Part shown: positions 49,374-59,542 of the stretch, in pieces
How the letters are laid out: each line of letters opens with the position of its first letter
How positions within the stretch are numbered: position 1 is the stretch's first letter
NCBI GenBank assembly: GCA_963812775.1
Contig: CAWEWH010000003.1
Location: 372,001-436,000, forward strand
Direction of reading: 5' to 3'
Length of the DNA stretch: 64,000 nt
From: CAWEWH01 sp963812775
Lineage (GTDB): Bacteria > Pseudomonadota > Alphaproteobacteria > Rhizobiales > Beijerinckiaceae
The notes under the pieces: generated by a model
What the model was told of the DNA's origin: nothing
Databases searched by the model: none
Seen by the model: only the letters and a program-made list of their open reading frames with translations
Made by a program: the position numbers and the translations under genes

Positions 49374-50461
49374 TCACGCCGCCTGCGCCAGGGCCCTGAC
49401 GAGCACGTCCGGCTTCGTCGAAGACGAAGAGCGCCTCGGGGTCGACGTGGGCAATCACCGCCGTACCGGGTTCGAGCCGGCGGATGCCTCGCACCAGTGC
49501 GATGAAACGATGCCCGCCGACGTCGAGATGCACGTAGCTCTCGGAGCCGGTAATCTCGGATACCGATACGGTCGCCGGCATGCCGATGGCCGCCTCGCTC
49601 GAAGGTTCGAGAGACAGATGATGGGCGCGGATGCCGATCGTATAGCGACCGTCGGCGACGTGCGCCAGCGCGCCGCGCTGCACGTAGCTTGACACCAGTC
49701 GTTAGGGTAACGATGCCGCCGTGCTTGACGAGACCGAGCGTATTCAGCGGCGGGTCGGAGAAGAGCTTGGCGGTGATGAGATCGTGCGGATGGCGGTAGA
49801 CGTCCGGCGTTGGGCCGAACTGCGTCACGACGGCCTTCGAACAAGCGTCGCCGTGTGGCCGCCGAGCAGCAGCGCTTCGACCGGCTCGGTCGTTGCGTAA
49901 ACGAAGATGGCACCCGACGCGGCGAAGATGCGCGGCAGTTCCTCGCGCAGTTCCTCACGAAGCTTGTAGTCGAAATTGGCCAGCGGCTCGTCGAGGAGCA
50001 CCAGCTCCGCGCCTTTGACGAGGGCACGCGCGATGGCGGTGCGCTGCTGCTGCCCGCCCGATAGCTCCAGCGGACGCCGATCGAGAAAGGGTTCCAGCCG
50101 CAACAGCCGCGCGGCATCGCGAACACGCTCGTCAAGCTCGCTGCGCGCGCGCGCCCATGACGCGAAGCGGCGAGGCGATGTTCTCATAGACGCTGAGCGA
50201 AGGGTAGTTGATGAATTGCTGATACACCATGGCGACGTTGCGGCGCTGCACTGGCACGCCGGTCACGTCGACGTCTCGGCCAGGATGCGGCCGCTCGTCG
50301 GCGCATCGAGACCCGCCATGAGGCGCATCAGGGAGGTCTTGCCGGCCAGCGTCGGCCCGAGCAGGACGTTGAGCGAACCCTTCCTCAAGGTCAGTGAGAC
50401 GCCGCGAAATGTGCGTCTCGGCGCCAACCTGCTTGCTGATGTTGTCGAGAACCAGGCTCAT
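49374..50461 (-). CDS. glpS: glycerol ABC transporter ATPase, frameshifted
   Basis: First of the two ATPases of the importer, about 360 residues. MSLVLDNISKQVGAETHI starts it at 50461, the Walker A region GPTLAGKTSLMRLMAGLDAP lies near 50340, and the signature LSGGQQQRTAIARALVKGAE, Walker B LVLLDEPLANFDYKLREEL and switch FVYATTEPVEALLLG are in one frame near 50000. The end DVLVRALAQAA with TGA at 49374 is in another. Several one-base shifts split it. The ATG overlaps the glpD stop (ATGA). Having two different ATPases is normal for this system. Confidence 0.86.
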
Positions 50462-52074
50462 GCGATGCGCTCCGTTCGCCCGGCGTGCGGCCCTTGCCTT
50501 GTCGACCTTCGTGCTCATGAACGCGTCGAGGGCGCGCCTGTCGTCGCCCGAGAGGCGAAGACCGAGCTTCGAGCGCCGCCACAGCACGTCGTCTGCGTTG
50601 TACGCCCATTCCTCGCGCATCAGATACGACACTTCCCGCTCGCTCAGACCGGCCCCGAAGTTCCGGCCGAGGTCAGCAGCGGAGCGAGCATCGCCGAGGA
50701 GCGCCTGCGCCCGCGTGCCGTAGGCGCGCACCAAGCCGCGCGACAAGCGCGCGCTCCAGCCATGGCCGCTGCAAGAACGATCGCGGCGACGAGCGGCTCG
50801 TATCCTCGGCACGGGAAATCGCCGCCCGGCAACGGGGCGTCCGCGGTCCAGGCGCTCTCCCGCGCTGCCGGCAAGAGATCGGCGAGCTTGTCAAGCGCCG
50901 CTTCGGCCAGGCGCCGATAGGTGGTGATCTTGCCGCCGAATATCGACAGGAGCGGCGCGCGCGCCGTCGCTGGCATCGAGGCTCAGCACGTAGTCGCGCG
51001 TCGCCTCCTGCGCCTTGGAGGCGCCGTCATCATAGAGCGGACGCACGCCCGAATAGGTCCAGACCACCTCGGCGGGCGTGATCGGTTGCGCGGAAATACT
51101 CGCTCGCCGCCGCACACAGATAGGCGATCTCGTCCGGCTTGCCGCGGCGTTTGGCGGGATCGCCGGCGATAGTCGAGGTCGGTCGTGCCGATCAGCGTGA
51201 AATCACGCTCGTAGGGAATGGCGAAAACGATGCGCCCGTCAGCGTTCTGGAAAATATAGGCGCGCTCATGTGCGAACAGGCGCCGGCACCACGATATGGC
51301 TGCCTTGCACCAGCCGGATCGCGGCCGGCGGCTCCACACGCAGCGACGTCCGTGAGCACGTCCGCGACCCAGGGCCCTGCGGCATTGACGAGCGACTGCG
51401 CGCGGTCACGGCTCACCAGGGCCGCCGTCAGCAGGTTCTACGGCGAGGTGCCAGGCGTCGGTGCCCGACGGGCGCTCGATGACGCGCGTCCGCGTCCGGA
51501 TGTCGGCGCCGCGGTCGGCGGCATCGCGTGCGTTGAGCACCACGAGGCGCGCATCGTCGACCCAGCAATCGGAATATTCGAAGCCGTGCCGGAAGCTGGG
51601 CTTCAGCGGCTTGCCGGCCGCGATCCCGCGCGAGATCGAGCGTGCCGGGTCGCCGGCAGCAGCTTGCGGCCGCCGATGATGGTCGTAGAGGAACAGGCCG
51701 AGCCGCAGCAGCCAGCGCGGCCGCAGCCCCTGATGATGCGGCAGCACGAAGCGCAGCGGCCAGATGATGTGCGGCGCGAGCCGCCACAGCACCTCGCGCT
51801 CCATCAGCGCTTCGCGCACGAGACGGAACTCGTAGTGTTCGAGATAGCGCAGGCCGCCGTGGATGAGCTTGGTGGAGGCCGACGACGTGCCGCCGGCGAG
51901 GTCGCCCTGTTCGAACAGCACGACCGAGGCGCCGCGACCGGCGGCGTCGCGCGCGATGCCGCAGCCGTTGATCGCCCCCGCCGATGATGGCGAGATCGTA
52001 AGGGCCATGCCCGACGCCACCTCCCCGAGCCCCGCTCCCGCGGCAGGTTTCGGTTTATTCGTTATTGTTCGCAT
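50458..52074 (-). CDS. glpD: aerobic glycerol-3-phosphate dehydrogenase, frameshifted
   Basis: FAD enzyme of the inner membrane that oxidises glycerol 3-phosphate to dihydroxyacetone phosphate and feeds the quinone pool; about 510-535 residues. The FAD-binding start PYDLAIIGGG-INGCGIARDAAGRG is split by two shifts near 52000. Then TSSASTKLIHGGLRYLEHYE, LINAAGPWVADV and the C-terminal LMREEWAYNADDVLWRRSKL are clear. The natural stop (TGA at 50458-50460, overlapping the glpS start) is in a different frame from the C-terminal block. The first ATG may be 52074 or 52006. It leads the glp operon. Confidence 0.88.
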
Positions 52075-52084
52075 ATCGAAGGCT

Positions 52085-52104
52085 AAAGCGAAACAAAGCG
52101 AAAC
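52085..52104. promoter_or_regulatory. candidate GlpR operator, tandem AAAGCGAAAC
   Basis: AAAGCGAAAC occurs twice head-to-tail in the 81-base gap between glpR and glpD, directly before the operon. DeoR-family regulators such as GlpR bind TTTCG-rich direct repeats. Repression relieved by glycerol 3-phosphate is the expected mode; it is inferred from position and motif. Confidence 0.55.
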
Positions 52105-52155
52105 GCAATATCTGGCTTTCCGTCAGGCGGACGAAAACTGCGCTTCCGGGGCTCT

Positions 52156-52949
52156 CTAGGTCCCTTCCGACGCGCGAGCCCCCACCTCGATCACCTCCAC
52201 CTGCGTGGGTGCCGCAGACTCGCGCGAGGCCCGGCGAGTGGAAGCGCGTCGGTAACGAAGACGTCGATCTCGCTGAGTGGCCGATGCGTACGGGCGCGGT
52301 GCGCTCGAGCTTCAGCCTGTCGGCGACGAGGACGACCTGCCGGGCGTTCTCGATGATGGCCCGCGCCACCCGCACCTCGCGATAGTCGAAGTCGAGCAGC
52401 GCGCCGTCCTCGTCGATCGCCGACGTGCCGATCACCGCGTAGTCGACCTTGAACTGGCTGACAAAGTCGACCGCCGCCGCGCCGATGACGGCGCCGTCGG
52501 CGCGCCGCACCGGCCCGCCGGCCATGATCACCTCGATCTGCGGATGGCGATAGAGAGCGTCGCGACATTGAGGTTGTTGGTGATGACGAGCAGGCCCTCG
52601 ATGGCCGAGCGAGCGCCCGCGCCACTTCCTCGGTCGTCGTGCCGATATTGATGAACAGCGAGGCATTGTTCGGAATGAGCTTGCGCGGCCGCCGCGCCGA
52701 TCGCGCTGCTTCTCGCTCCTGGCGATGAAGCGCCGCGCCTCGTAGGCGACGTTCTCGACGCCGGACAGCGATGACGGCGCCGCCATGCACCCGCGACATG
52801 AGACGCCGGTCGCACAGATCGTTGAGATCCTTGCGGATGGTCTGGGGCGTCACCTCGAAGCGCGCCGCCAGTTCTTCGACATTGACGCGACCTTGCGCCC
52901 TGGCGAGCGCCAGGATTTCTTCCTGGCGCAGGTTGGTTTGCTGGATCAT
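52156..52949 (-). CDS. glpR: DeoR-family regulator of glycerol genes, frameshifted
   Basis: About 260 residues. The N-terminal winged helix is intact: RQEEILALARAQGRVNVEEL, then RFEVTPQTIRKDLNDLCDRR and RVHGGAV. The sugar-phosphate-binding domain is split by shifts (SLFINIGTTTEEVARAL, KVDYAVIGTSAIDEDGALLD, FDYREVRVARAIIENARQVV). The end VIEVGARASEGT with TAG at 52156 is in another frame. AGGAG precedes the ATG. It is encoded just upstream of glpD on the same strand with the candidate operator between, so it probably represses glpDSTPQUV. Confidence 0.86.
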
Positions 52950-53011
52950 CGACGCTCCTGCCGCTGACGACGTGGCGGTGAGACGAGCCTACTGCAGGTT
53001 GCCGCGACCCG

Positions 53012-55420
53012 TCACCCGGCTACGTCGGCGCGGCTCAGGCGCAATGCATTAGCGATGACGCTCACCGACGACAGCGCCATGGCGGCAGCGGCGATCATCG
53101 GGGACAGCAGCAGGCCCAGGAAGCGGGTAGAGCACGCCGGCCGCGACCGGCACGCCGAGCGCGTTGTAGACGAACGCGAAGAACAGGTTCTGGCGGATGT
53201 TGCGCATGGTGGCGCGCGACAGCCGCCGCGCGCGCACGATGCCGGCGAGGTCGCCCTTGACCAGGGTCACGCCGGCGCTCTCCATCGCGACGTCGGTGCC
53301 GGTGCCCATGGCGATGCCGACGTCGGCGGCCGCCAGGGCGGGCGCGTCGTTGACGCCGTCGCCCGCCATCGCGACGACCCGGCCCTCGCCTCGCAGCCGC
53401 TTCACGACGGCGGCCTTCTGCGTCGGGCAGCACCTCGGCCTCGACCTCGTCGATGCCGAGGCGGCGCGCGACCGCTTCGGCGGTCGTGCGGTTGTCGCCG
53501 GTCAGCATGACGATGCGCACGCCCTCCTGCCGCAGCGCCGCGAGCGCCGCCGGGCGTCGTCGCCTTGACCGGGTCGGCGACGGCGATCAGGCCGGCGAGC
53601 TTGCCGTCGACGGCGACGAAGATCGCCGTCGCGCCCTCGCCGCGCAGCTCCTCGGCCTTCGCGGCCGAGCGTGCCGGTGATCGACGCCGCGCTCCTGCAG
53701 GAACGCGCGCGTTGCCGAGCGCCACGCTGCCGGCCGTCGACCGTGCCGACACGCCCTTGCCGGCGAGCGAATCGAAGTCGCTGGCAGGCGCGAGCGTCAA
53801 CCCGCGCTCGCTCCGCCGCCCGCACGATCGCCGCGGCGAGCGGGTGCTCGCTCGGCCGCTCGAGGCTCGCGGCGAGGCGCAGGAGCTCGTCTTCGTCGAC
53901 TGGCCGCATCGGCACGACGGCGACGACACGCGGGCTTGCCTTCGGTCAGCGTGCCGGTCTTGTCGACCACGAGCGTGTCGACCTTCTCCAGCCGCTCCAG
54001 CGCCTCGGCGTTCCTGATCAGCACGCCGGCCGCGCGCCGCGGCCGACGCCCACCATGATCGACATCGGCGTGGCGAGGCCGAGCGCGCACGGGCAGGCGA
54101 TGATCAGCACCGAGACGGCGGCGATCAGCGCGTAGGCGAGGCGCGGCTCGGGACCGAAGAGTGCACCAGGCGACGAACGCGAGCGACCGCGATCGCCGAC
54201 CACCGCCGGCACGAACCAGGCCGAGACCTGGTCGGCCAGCCGCTGGATCGGCGCGCGGCTGCGCTGCGCCTCGCGCCACCATCTGCGACGATCTGCGCGA
54301 GCAGCGTGTCGCTGCCGACCTTCTCGGCGCGCATGACGAAGCTGCCCGGCCGTTGAGCGTGCCGCCGATCACCTTCGCGCCCGGCGCCTTCTCGACCGGC
54401 ATCGCTCGCCGGTGACCATCGACTCGTCGACGGCGCGTCGGCCTTCGACGACCTCGCCGTCGACCGGCACGCTGCTCGCCGGGCCGCACCCGCAGCCGAT
54501 CGCCGACCGCACCTCGTCGAGCGGCACCTCCTCGTCGCGCCATCGGCGCGAGCCGGCGCGCGGTCTTGGGCGCGAGGTCGAGCAGCGCCCGGATCGCGCC
54601 GCCGGTGCTGCTCGCGCGCGCGCAGCTCGAGCACCTGGCCGAGCAGCACCAGCACGGTGATGACCGCCGCCGCCTCGAAATAGACCGGCACCGCGCCGTC
54701 GTGCGCGCGAAGCGCGGCGGGAAAAGCGCGGGCGCGACGCGTCGCGACGACGCTGTAGACGCCAGGCCACGCCGGTGCCGAGCGCGATCAGCGTGAACAT
54801 GTTGAGGTTGCGGCTGACAACGCGACGCCCAGCCGCGCTCGAAGAACGGCCAGCCGGCCCAGAGCACGACCGGCGTCGCCAGCACGAGCTGCAGCCAGTT
54901 CGAGGTCTGCTGGCCGAGCGACGTCGGTGCAGGCCGGTGAGATGGCCGCCCATCTCGAGCACGAACGACGGGCACGGTCAGCGCGAGGCCGACCCAGAAG
55001 CGCCGGGTCATGTCGGCGAGCTCGGGGTTCGGGCCGGCCTCGGCCGACGACCGTCTCGGGCTCGAGCGCCATGCCGCAGATCGGGCAGCTGCCGGGCCCG
55101 ACCTGGCGCACCTCGGGGTGCATCGGGCAGGTGTAGATCGTCGCCCGTCCGGCACGGCGCCGACGGCGCCAGACTGCGGCCGAGATAGCGCGTCGGGGTC
55201 GGCGACGAACTTCGTGCGGCAGCCGGCGGAGCAGAAATGGTAGGTCGTCCCATCGTGCACGGCGCGATGCGATGACTTGGCGGATCGACGCGCATGCCGC
55301 ACACCGGGTCGCGCACGGCGCGACATGGTCAGCCGACCCATGCGCGCCGCCGGAACCGGCACCGCTCGCATGGCCATGGTAGCCATGGCTGGCCGACGAG
55401 GGATGGGCGTGATCGGCCAT
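53012..55420 (-). CDS. copA: copper-translocating P-type ATPase, frameshifted
   Basis: P1B-type copper exporter of about 800 residues in the inner membrane. The His-rich start (MADHAHPSSASHGYHGHASG) is followed by a YHS-type metal domain (RDPVCGMRVDP) and a second metal-binding unit (IYTCPMHPEVRQVGPGSCPI). The ATPase core has the CPC motif in IIACPCALGLATP, the phosphorylation site VVDKTGTLTEGKP, the SEHPLAAAIVRAAE motif and GDGVNDAPALAAADVGIAMG. The frame breaks more than ten times. The N-terminus has no classic HMA domain. It is divergent from csoR across a 44-base gap with a likely CsoR site. Metal specificity is inferred from CPC and csoR. Confidence 0.86.
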
Positions 55421-55441
55421 GACGGCTCCGGCTTGACGCAT

Positions 55442-55456
55442 ATACTATAGGGGTAT
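55442..55456. promoter_or_regulatory. candidate CsoR operator
   Basis: ATACTATAGGGGTAT, in the 44-base gap between the divergent copA and csoR starts, has the ATAC...GGGGTAT layout of copper-sensor operators. One site here could repress both genes until copper binds CsoR. No experimental support. Confidence 0.55.
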
Positions 55457-55464
55457 CGTATAAC

Positions 55465-55740
55465 ATGCAAGACGCCGCCAAGAACGCCGTAGTAAAGCGC
55501 CTCAATCGCATCGAAGGGCAGGTGCGCGGCCTCGTCCGCATGGTCGACGAGGATCGTTACTGCATCGAGGTGATAACGCAGGTCGCGGCGGTGCGCGCCG
55601 CCCTGCGCAAGGTCGAAGAAGAGGTGCTGCGCGATCATGTGGCGCACTGCATCGACCACGCCATCGCCAGCGGCGACGCCAAGGATCAGCGTCGGAAGGT
55701 CGCCGAGCTCATCGAGGTGCTTGGACGGACGGCGCGTTGA
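55465..55740 (+). CDS. csoR: CsoR/RcnR-type metal-sensing repressor
   Basis: 91-residue all-helical repressor. The N-terminal KNAVVKRLNRIEGQVRGLVR is the family signature, and the metal ligands Cys33, His58 and Cys62 have the Cu(I) spacing of CsoR (C, then H 25 residues on, then C 4 residues on). It should leave DNA when Cu(I) binds and so release copA. The gene is divergent from copA with the candidate operator between. It ends 6 bases from the convergent livF gene. Confidence 0.93.
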   Translation: MQDAAKNAVVKRLNRIEGQVRGLVRMVDEDRYCIEVITQVAAVRAALRKVEEEVLRDHVAHCIDHAIASGDAKDQRRKVAELIEVLGRTAR

Positions 55741-55746
55741 GAGGCT

Positions 55747-56448
55747 TCAGACCTCCAGCCATTCCTTGCGCACCGCCGCGTTTGCCGCGAGATCGGCGGG
55801 CGTGCCCTCGAACACGATGTGGCCGTGCCCCATCACGTAGAGACGGTGCGTGATCTTCAGCGCGATGGTGAGCTTCTGCTCGACCAGGAGGATCGAGATG
55901 CCGCGGCCGCGATCTGCTTCCAGCAGCTCGCCGACGAGCTCGACCATCATCGGCGCCAGCCCCTCGGTCGGCTCGTCGATCATGACCAGCTCGGGGTCGC
56001 CCATGAGCGTGCGGCACATGGTGAGCATCTGCTGCTCGCCGCCGGACAGCACGCCGGCCGGCGTGTCGCCGCGCTCGTCGAGGCGTGGGAAGAGCTTGAA
56101 CATGTCGTCCATCGTCCAGCGCTCGCTCTCCTTCGTGCGTCTTCTGGCCGAGGAGCAGGTTCTGGCGCACGGTGAGCGACGGGAAGATGTCGCGGTTCTC
56201 CGGCACATAGCCGAGGCCCGAGATGGGCGATCTGGTGCGGCTTCAGGCCGGCGATCTCGCGCGCCCTTGAAGCGGATCGAGCCCGCCGGCGGCACGTCGC
56301 CCATGATCGCCTTGATGGTGGTCGAGCGGCCGACGCCGTTGCGGCCGAGCAGGCTGACGATCTCGCCCTCGCGCGACGTCGAAGCTCGACGCCCTGCAGG
56401 ATGTGGCTCTTGCCGTAATAGGCGTGCAGGTCGCGTGACCTCGAGCAT
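55747..56448 (-). CDS. livF: branched-chain amino acid-type ABC ATPase, frameshifted
   Basis: LivF-type ATPase of about 235 residues, ending with the usual AVRKEWLEV. The Walker A is in IVSLLGRNGVGRSTTIKAIM (Arg in place of the common Lys, which should be checked as a possible read error), the signature VLSGGEQQMLTMCRTLMGDP, the Walker B LVMIDEPTEGLAPMM and the switch ILLVEQKL. One shift lies right after the start, where an extra base separates MLEVT from DLHAYYGKSHILQGVE; another lies near 56150. It is the last gene of the livKHMGF set. Confidence 0.85.
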   Translation of the reverse strand: MLEVTRPARLLRQEPHPAGRRASTSREGEIVSLLGRNGVGRSTTIKAIMGDVPPAGSIRFKGARDRRPEAAPDRPSRASAMCRRTATSSRRSPCARTCSSARRRTKESERWTMDDMFKLFPRLDERGDTPAGVLSGGEQQMLTMCRTLMGDPELVMIDEPTEGLAPMMVELVGELLEADRGRGISILLVEQKLTIALKITHRLYVMGHGHIVFEGTPADLAANAAVRKEWLEV

Positions 56449-57218
56449 GAGCGCTGCCGTCAAGTCGACCGTGCCGAGATAGGCTTCGCGCACCGCCGGG
56501 TTCGCGCGGATCTTGACGGGCGTGTCGCTGGCGATGATCTGGCCGTAGACCAGCACGCGAGATGCGGTCCGCGAGGCCGAACACCACGCTCATGTCGTGC
56601 TCGACCATGACCAGCGTGCGTCCCTCGCGAGATCTTGCGGATCAAGGCCGACGGCGTTCTCGGTTTCCGGCGCGGCTCATGCCGGCGGTCGGCTCGTCGA
56701 GCAGGATCACGTCGGCGCCGCCCGCGATGGTGATGCCGATCTCGAGCGCGCGCTGCTCGGCATAGGTGAGCACGCCGGCCTGCATGTCGCGCCGGGCGGT
56801 CATGCCGATGGCTGCTCATGATCTCCTCGGAGCGCGCGCGCACGTCGCGCGAGACTGTCGATGCCGCGCCAGAAGGCGTACTTGTAGCCGAGCGACCACA
56901 GCACGCGCGCAGCGGATGTTCTCGTAGACCGACAGCCGCGGGAAGATGTTGGTCACCTGGAAGCTGCGCGACAGGCCGCGCCGGTTGATCTCGTATGGGC
57001 TAAGACGCCCGGTGATGTCTCGCCCTTCAGCCGGATCGTGCCGGAGCTGAGCCGGGAAGCGGCCGCTGATCAGATTGAACAGCGTCGACTTGCCGGCGCC
57101 GTTCGGGCCGATGATGGCGTGGCGCTCGCCGCGCGGCGATGTCGAGGGTGACGCCGCGGATGATCTCGGTCGGCCCGAAGTTCTTGCGCACGTCCTCGAG
57201 CGACAAGGCCGCGGTCAC
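56449..57218 (-). CDS. livG: branched-chain amino acid-type ABC ATPase, frameshifted
   Basis: LivG-type ATPase of about 250 residues from GTG at 57218: MTAALSLEDVRKNFGPTEII and RGVTLDI. The Walker A and the rest are split over frames; the signature end is IIASDTPVKIRANPAVREAY followed by LGTV. The GTG overlaps the TGA of livM (GTGA). The exact stop is not readable, because the last frame runs into the livF start; one unseen shift must lie between them. The 3' boundary is therefore approximate. Confidence 0.8.
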
Positions 57219-58532
57219 GGCTCATCCCTCCCGTGTGCCTTGGCGCGAGCTCGCGCCCCAGGCGTCGCTGACCATGCGGCCACAACTTCACCGGTCAGCG
57301 AAGCCGCCGACCGCAGGATGAGCGCGATCGATGCGACCCAAGGGCATGACCGAGGTGCCGTCGAGCGTCATGTACAGGACGTGCCTCATGCGAGCCCTCC
57401 GCCGCCTTGCACCAGCATGTGATAGGCGATCTCGATCAGCACGATGCCGCCGATGAGCGCGATCGCGAGCGGCATCGTGAGCGACGACATAAGGCACGAC
57501 GAGGCGGCCGAGTTGACGCCGTGCGGACCGCCGGCTCGTGCATCAGCACCAGCCGACGATGCCGCCGGGGAAGAACATGACGCACAGGATGAACATGAGG
57601 CCGAAATAGAGCAGCCAGGCACCGGTGATGTCGGTCAGCATGATCTGCAGGAAGGTGATCAGGATGGCGCCGACGATCGGGCCCGCGAAGGCCCCGACGC
57701 CGCCGATGAAGGCCATCAGCAGCACCACGCCGGATTGCTGCGCGCCAACCGAGGCAGCGTTCATGATCTCGAAGTTGATGGCCGCGAGCCCGCCGGCGAT
57801 CCCGGCGAAGAAGGCGGCGAGGCAGAAGGCGATGAAGCGCACCGCCTGGGTGCTGTAGCCGACGAACTCGGCGCGCTCGGGGTTGTCGCGCACCGCGTTG
57901 CACATGCGGCCGAACGGCGTGCGCGTGAACGCGTACATGGCAGGATGCACGACGAAGGTCCACGCCGCGATCAGGTAGTAGACCTGGAGCTGCGGGCCGA
58001 AATTCAACCCGAAGAGCGGCGCGAGCTTGGTGCGGTTCGTCGGTGATGCCCTCCTCGCCGCCGAAGAAGCCGCGCATGATCAGCGAGCACGCCGCCACCA
58101 GCTCGGCGAGGCCGAGCGAGATCATGGCGAAGACCGTGCCGGCGCGGCGCGTCGAGAGCCAGCCGAAGACGATGCCGAAGAACAGGCCGGCGAGGCCGGC
58201 GAACAGCGGCACCAGCGGCAGCGGGATCGGCAAGCCGTTGCGCGCGATCACGTTCATCGCGTGGATGGCGACGAAGCCGCCGAGGCCGTAGTAGACGGCG
58301 TGGCCGAACGACAGCAGGCCGGTCTGGCCGAGCAGCATGTTGTAGCTCAAGCGCGAAGACGATCGCGATGCCCATCAGGCTCATCATGGTGAGCGCCAGG
58401 CCCGACGGAAACATCACTGGCAGCACGGCGAACAGGACGGCGAGCACGATCCAGATGCGCGCTCTCGCGCACGACGGTCCTGACGTCCCATGCCGTCGCC
58501 TGTGACCGCTGAGCTTCGTGGGCGGCTGTCAT
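57215..58532 (-). CDS. livM: branched-chain amino acid-type ABC permease with C-terminal extension, frameshifted
   Basis: LivM-type permease. MTAAHEAQRSQATAWDVRTV starts it at 58532 (ATGA overlap with livH). Then come VLAVLFAVLPVMFPSGLALT, SYNMLLGQTGLLSFGHAVYY (near 58340 an extra base follows IAIVFAL), FGRMCNAVRDNPERAEFVGY and FPGGIVG. The usual LivM would end near there, but coding continues for some 80-100 codons with a further helix (MPLAIALIGGIVLIEIAYHM) and ends ARARAKAHGRDEP with TGA overlapping the livG start. The total is about 435 residues, long for LivM. Confidence 0.8.
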
Positions 58533-59468
58533 GTCTCGCGCGTCCCCATGAGGCCGGTCGGCTTGATGATCAGCACGAGCACCAGGAGCAGGTAGGGAAT
58601 GATCGGCGCGATCTGCGCCACCGTGACCCGCCAGAGGTCACCGAGCGCAGCGTCGCGAGCAGCCGGGCCCGAAGAGGTCGGCGAGCGAGTAGTTGATCGC
58701 GACCGCGAACGTCTGGATGAGGCCGATCAGCAGCGAGGCGACGAAGGCGCCGGTCAGCGACCCGAGGCCGCCCACGACGATGACGACGAACAGGATCGGC
58801 CCGAGCAGCGCCGCCATGGTCGGCTGCGTCACGAAGGCGGGGCCGGCGATGACGCCGGCCAGGCCGGCGAGCGCCGAGCCGACGCCGAACACCAGCATGA
58901 ACACCCGCGGCACGTTGTGGCCGAGCATCGCCACCATGTGCGGATGGGTCAGCGCCGCCTGGATGATCAGGCCGATGCGCGTCCTCGTCAGCACGACGAT
59001 GAGGAACACGAACATGGCGATCGCCGTGACCAGCATGAACAGCTGTAGGCGGGATAGGTCGTGCCGAAGAGCGTGAAGGCGGCGAAGTCGAGGGACGGCG
59101 GCACCCGGTAGTCCACCGGCAGCTTGCCCCAGAACATGTTGCACGAGCTCCTCGATCACGAAGGCGAGCCCGAAGGTGAAGAGCAGCTCGGCGACATGGC
59201 CGTGCCGGTGCACGTGCCGCAGCCCGTAGCGCTCGACCACCGCGCCGATGACGCCGACGATGAGCGGCGCCAGGACGAAGCCCGGCCAGAAGCCGACATG
59301 GCGGCTGATCTGGAAGCCGAAATAGGCGCCCAGCATGTAGAAGCTGGCATGGGCGAAGTTGAGCACGCCCATCATCGAGAAGATGAGCGTGAGCCCGCTC
59401 GCCAGCATGAACAGCAGCATGCCGTAGAGCACGCCGTTCAAGGTCGAGAAGGTGATCAGCTCGAGCAT
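58529..59468 (-). CDS. livH: branched-chain amino acid-type ABC permease, frameshifted
   Basis: LivH-type permease of about 310 residues. MLELITFSTLNGVLYGMLLF starts at 59468; MMGVLNFAHASFYMLGAYFG is the usual second block, and LLFTFGLAFVIEELVQHVLG follows. The later part, VGSALAGLAGVIAGPAFVTQ and VIVVGGLGSLTGAFVASLLI, is complete. The end LLVLVLIIKPTGLMGTRET with TGA overlaps livM. Breaks are few (near 59135, 59050, 58660). It forms the channel with LivM for an amino acid or related amphipathic solute. Confidence 0.86.
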
Positions 59469-59488
59469 GGCCCCCTCGAGAACGCAAT

Positions 59489-59518
59489 CGGCCGGACGGC
59501 ATCATCGCCGCCCGGCCG
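59489..59518 (-). terminator. stem-loop between livK and livH
   Basis: CGGCCGG-A-CGGC and GCCG-C-CCGGCCG form a strong stem with an ATCATC loop and one mismatch, 25 bases after the livK stop and 20 bases before livH. Such partial terminators or mRNA-protecting hairpins behind a binding-protein gene would give more LivK than membrane subunits. No T run is seen. Confidence 0.55.
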
Positions 59519-59542
59519 CAAACTTGCAATCCGGTACGCGCC

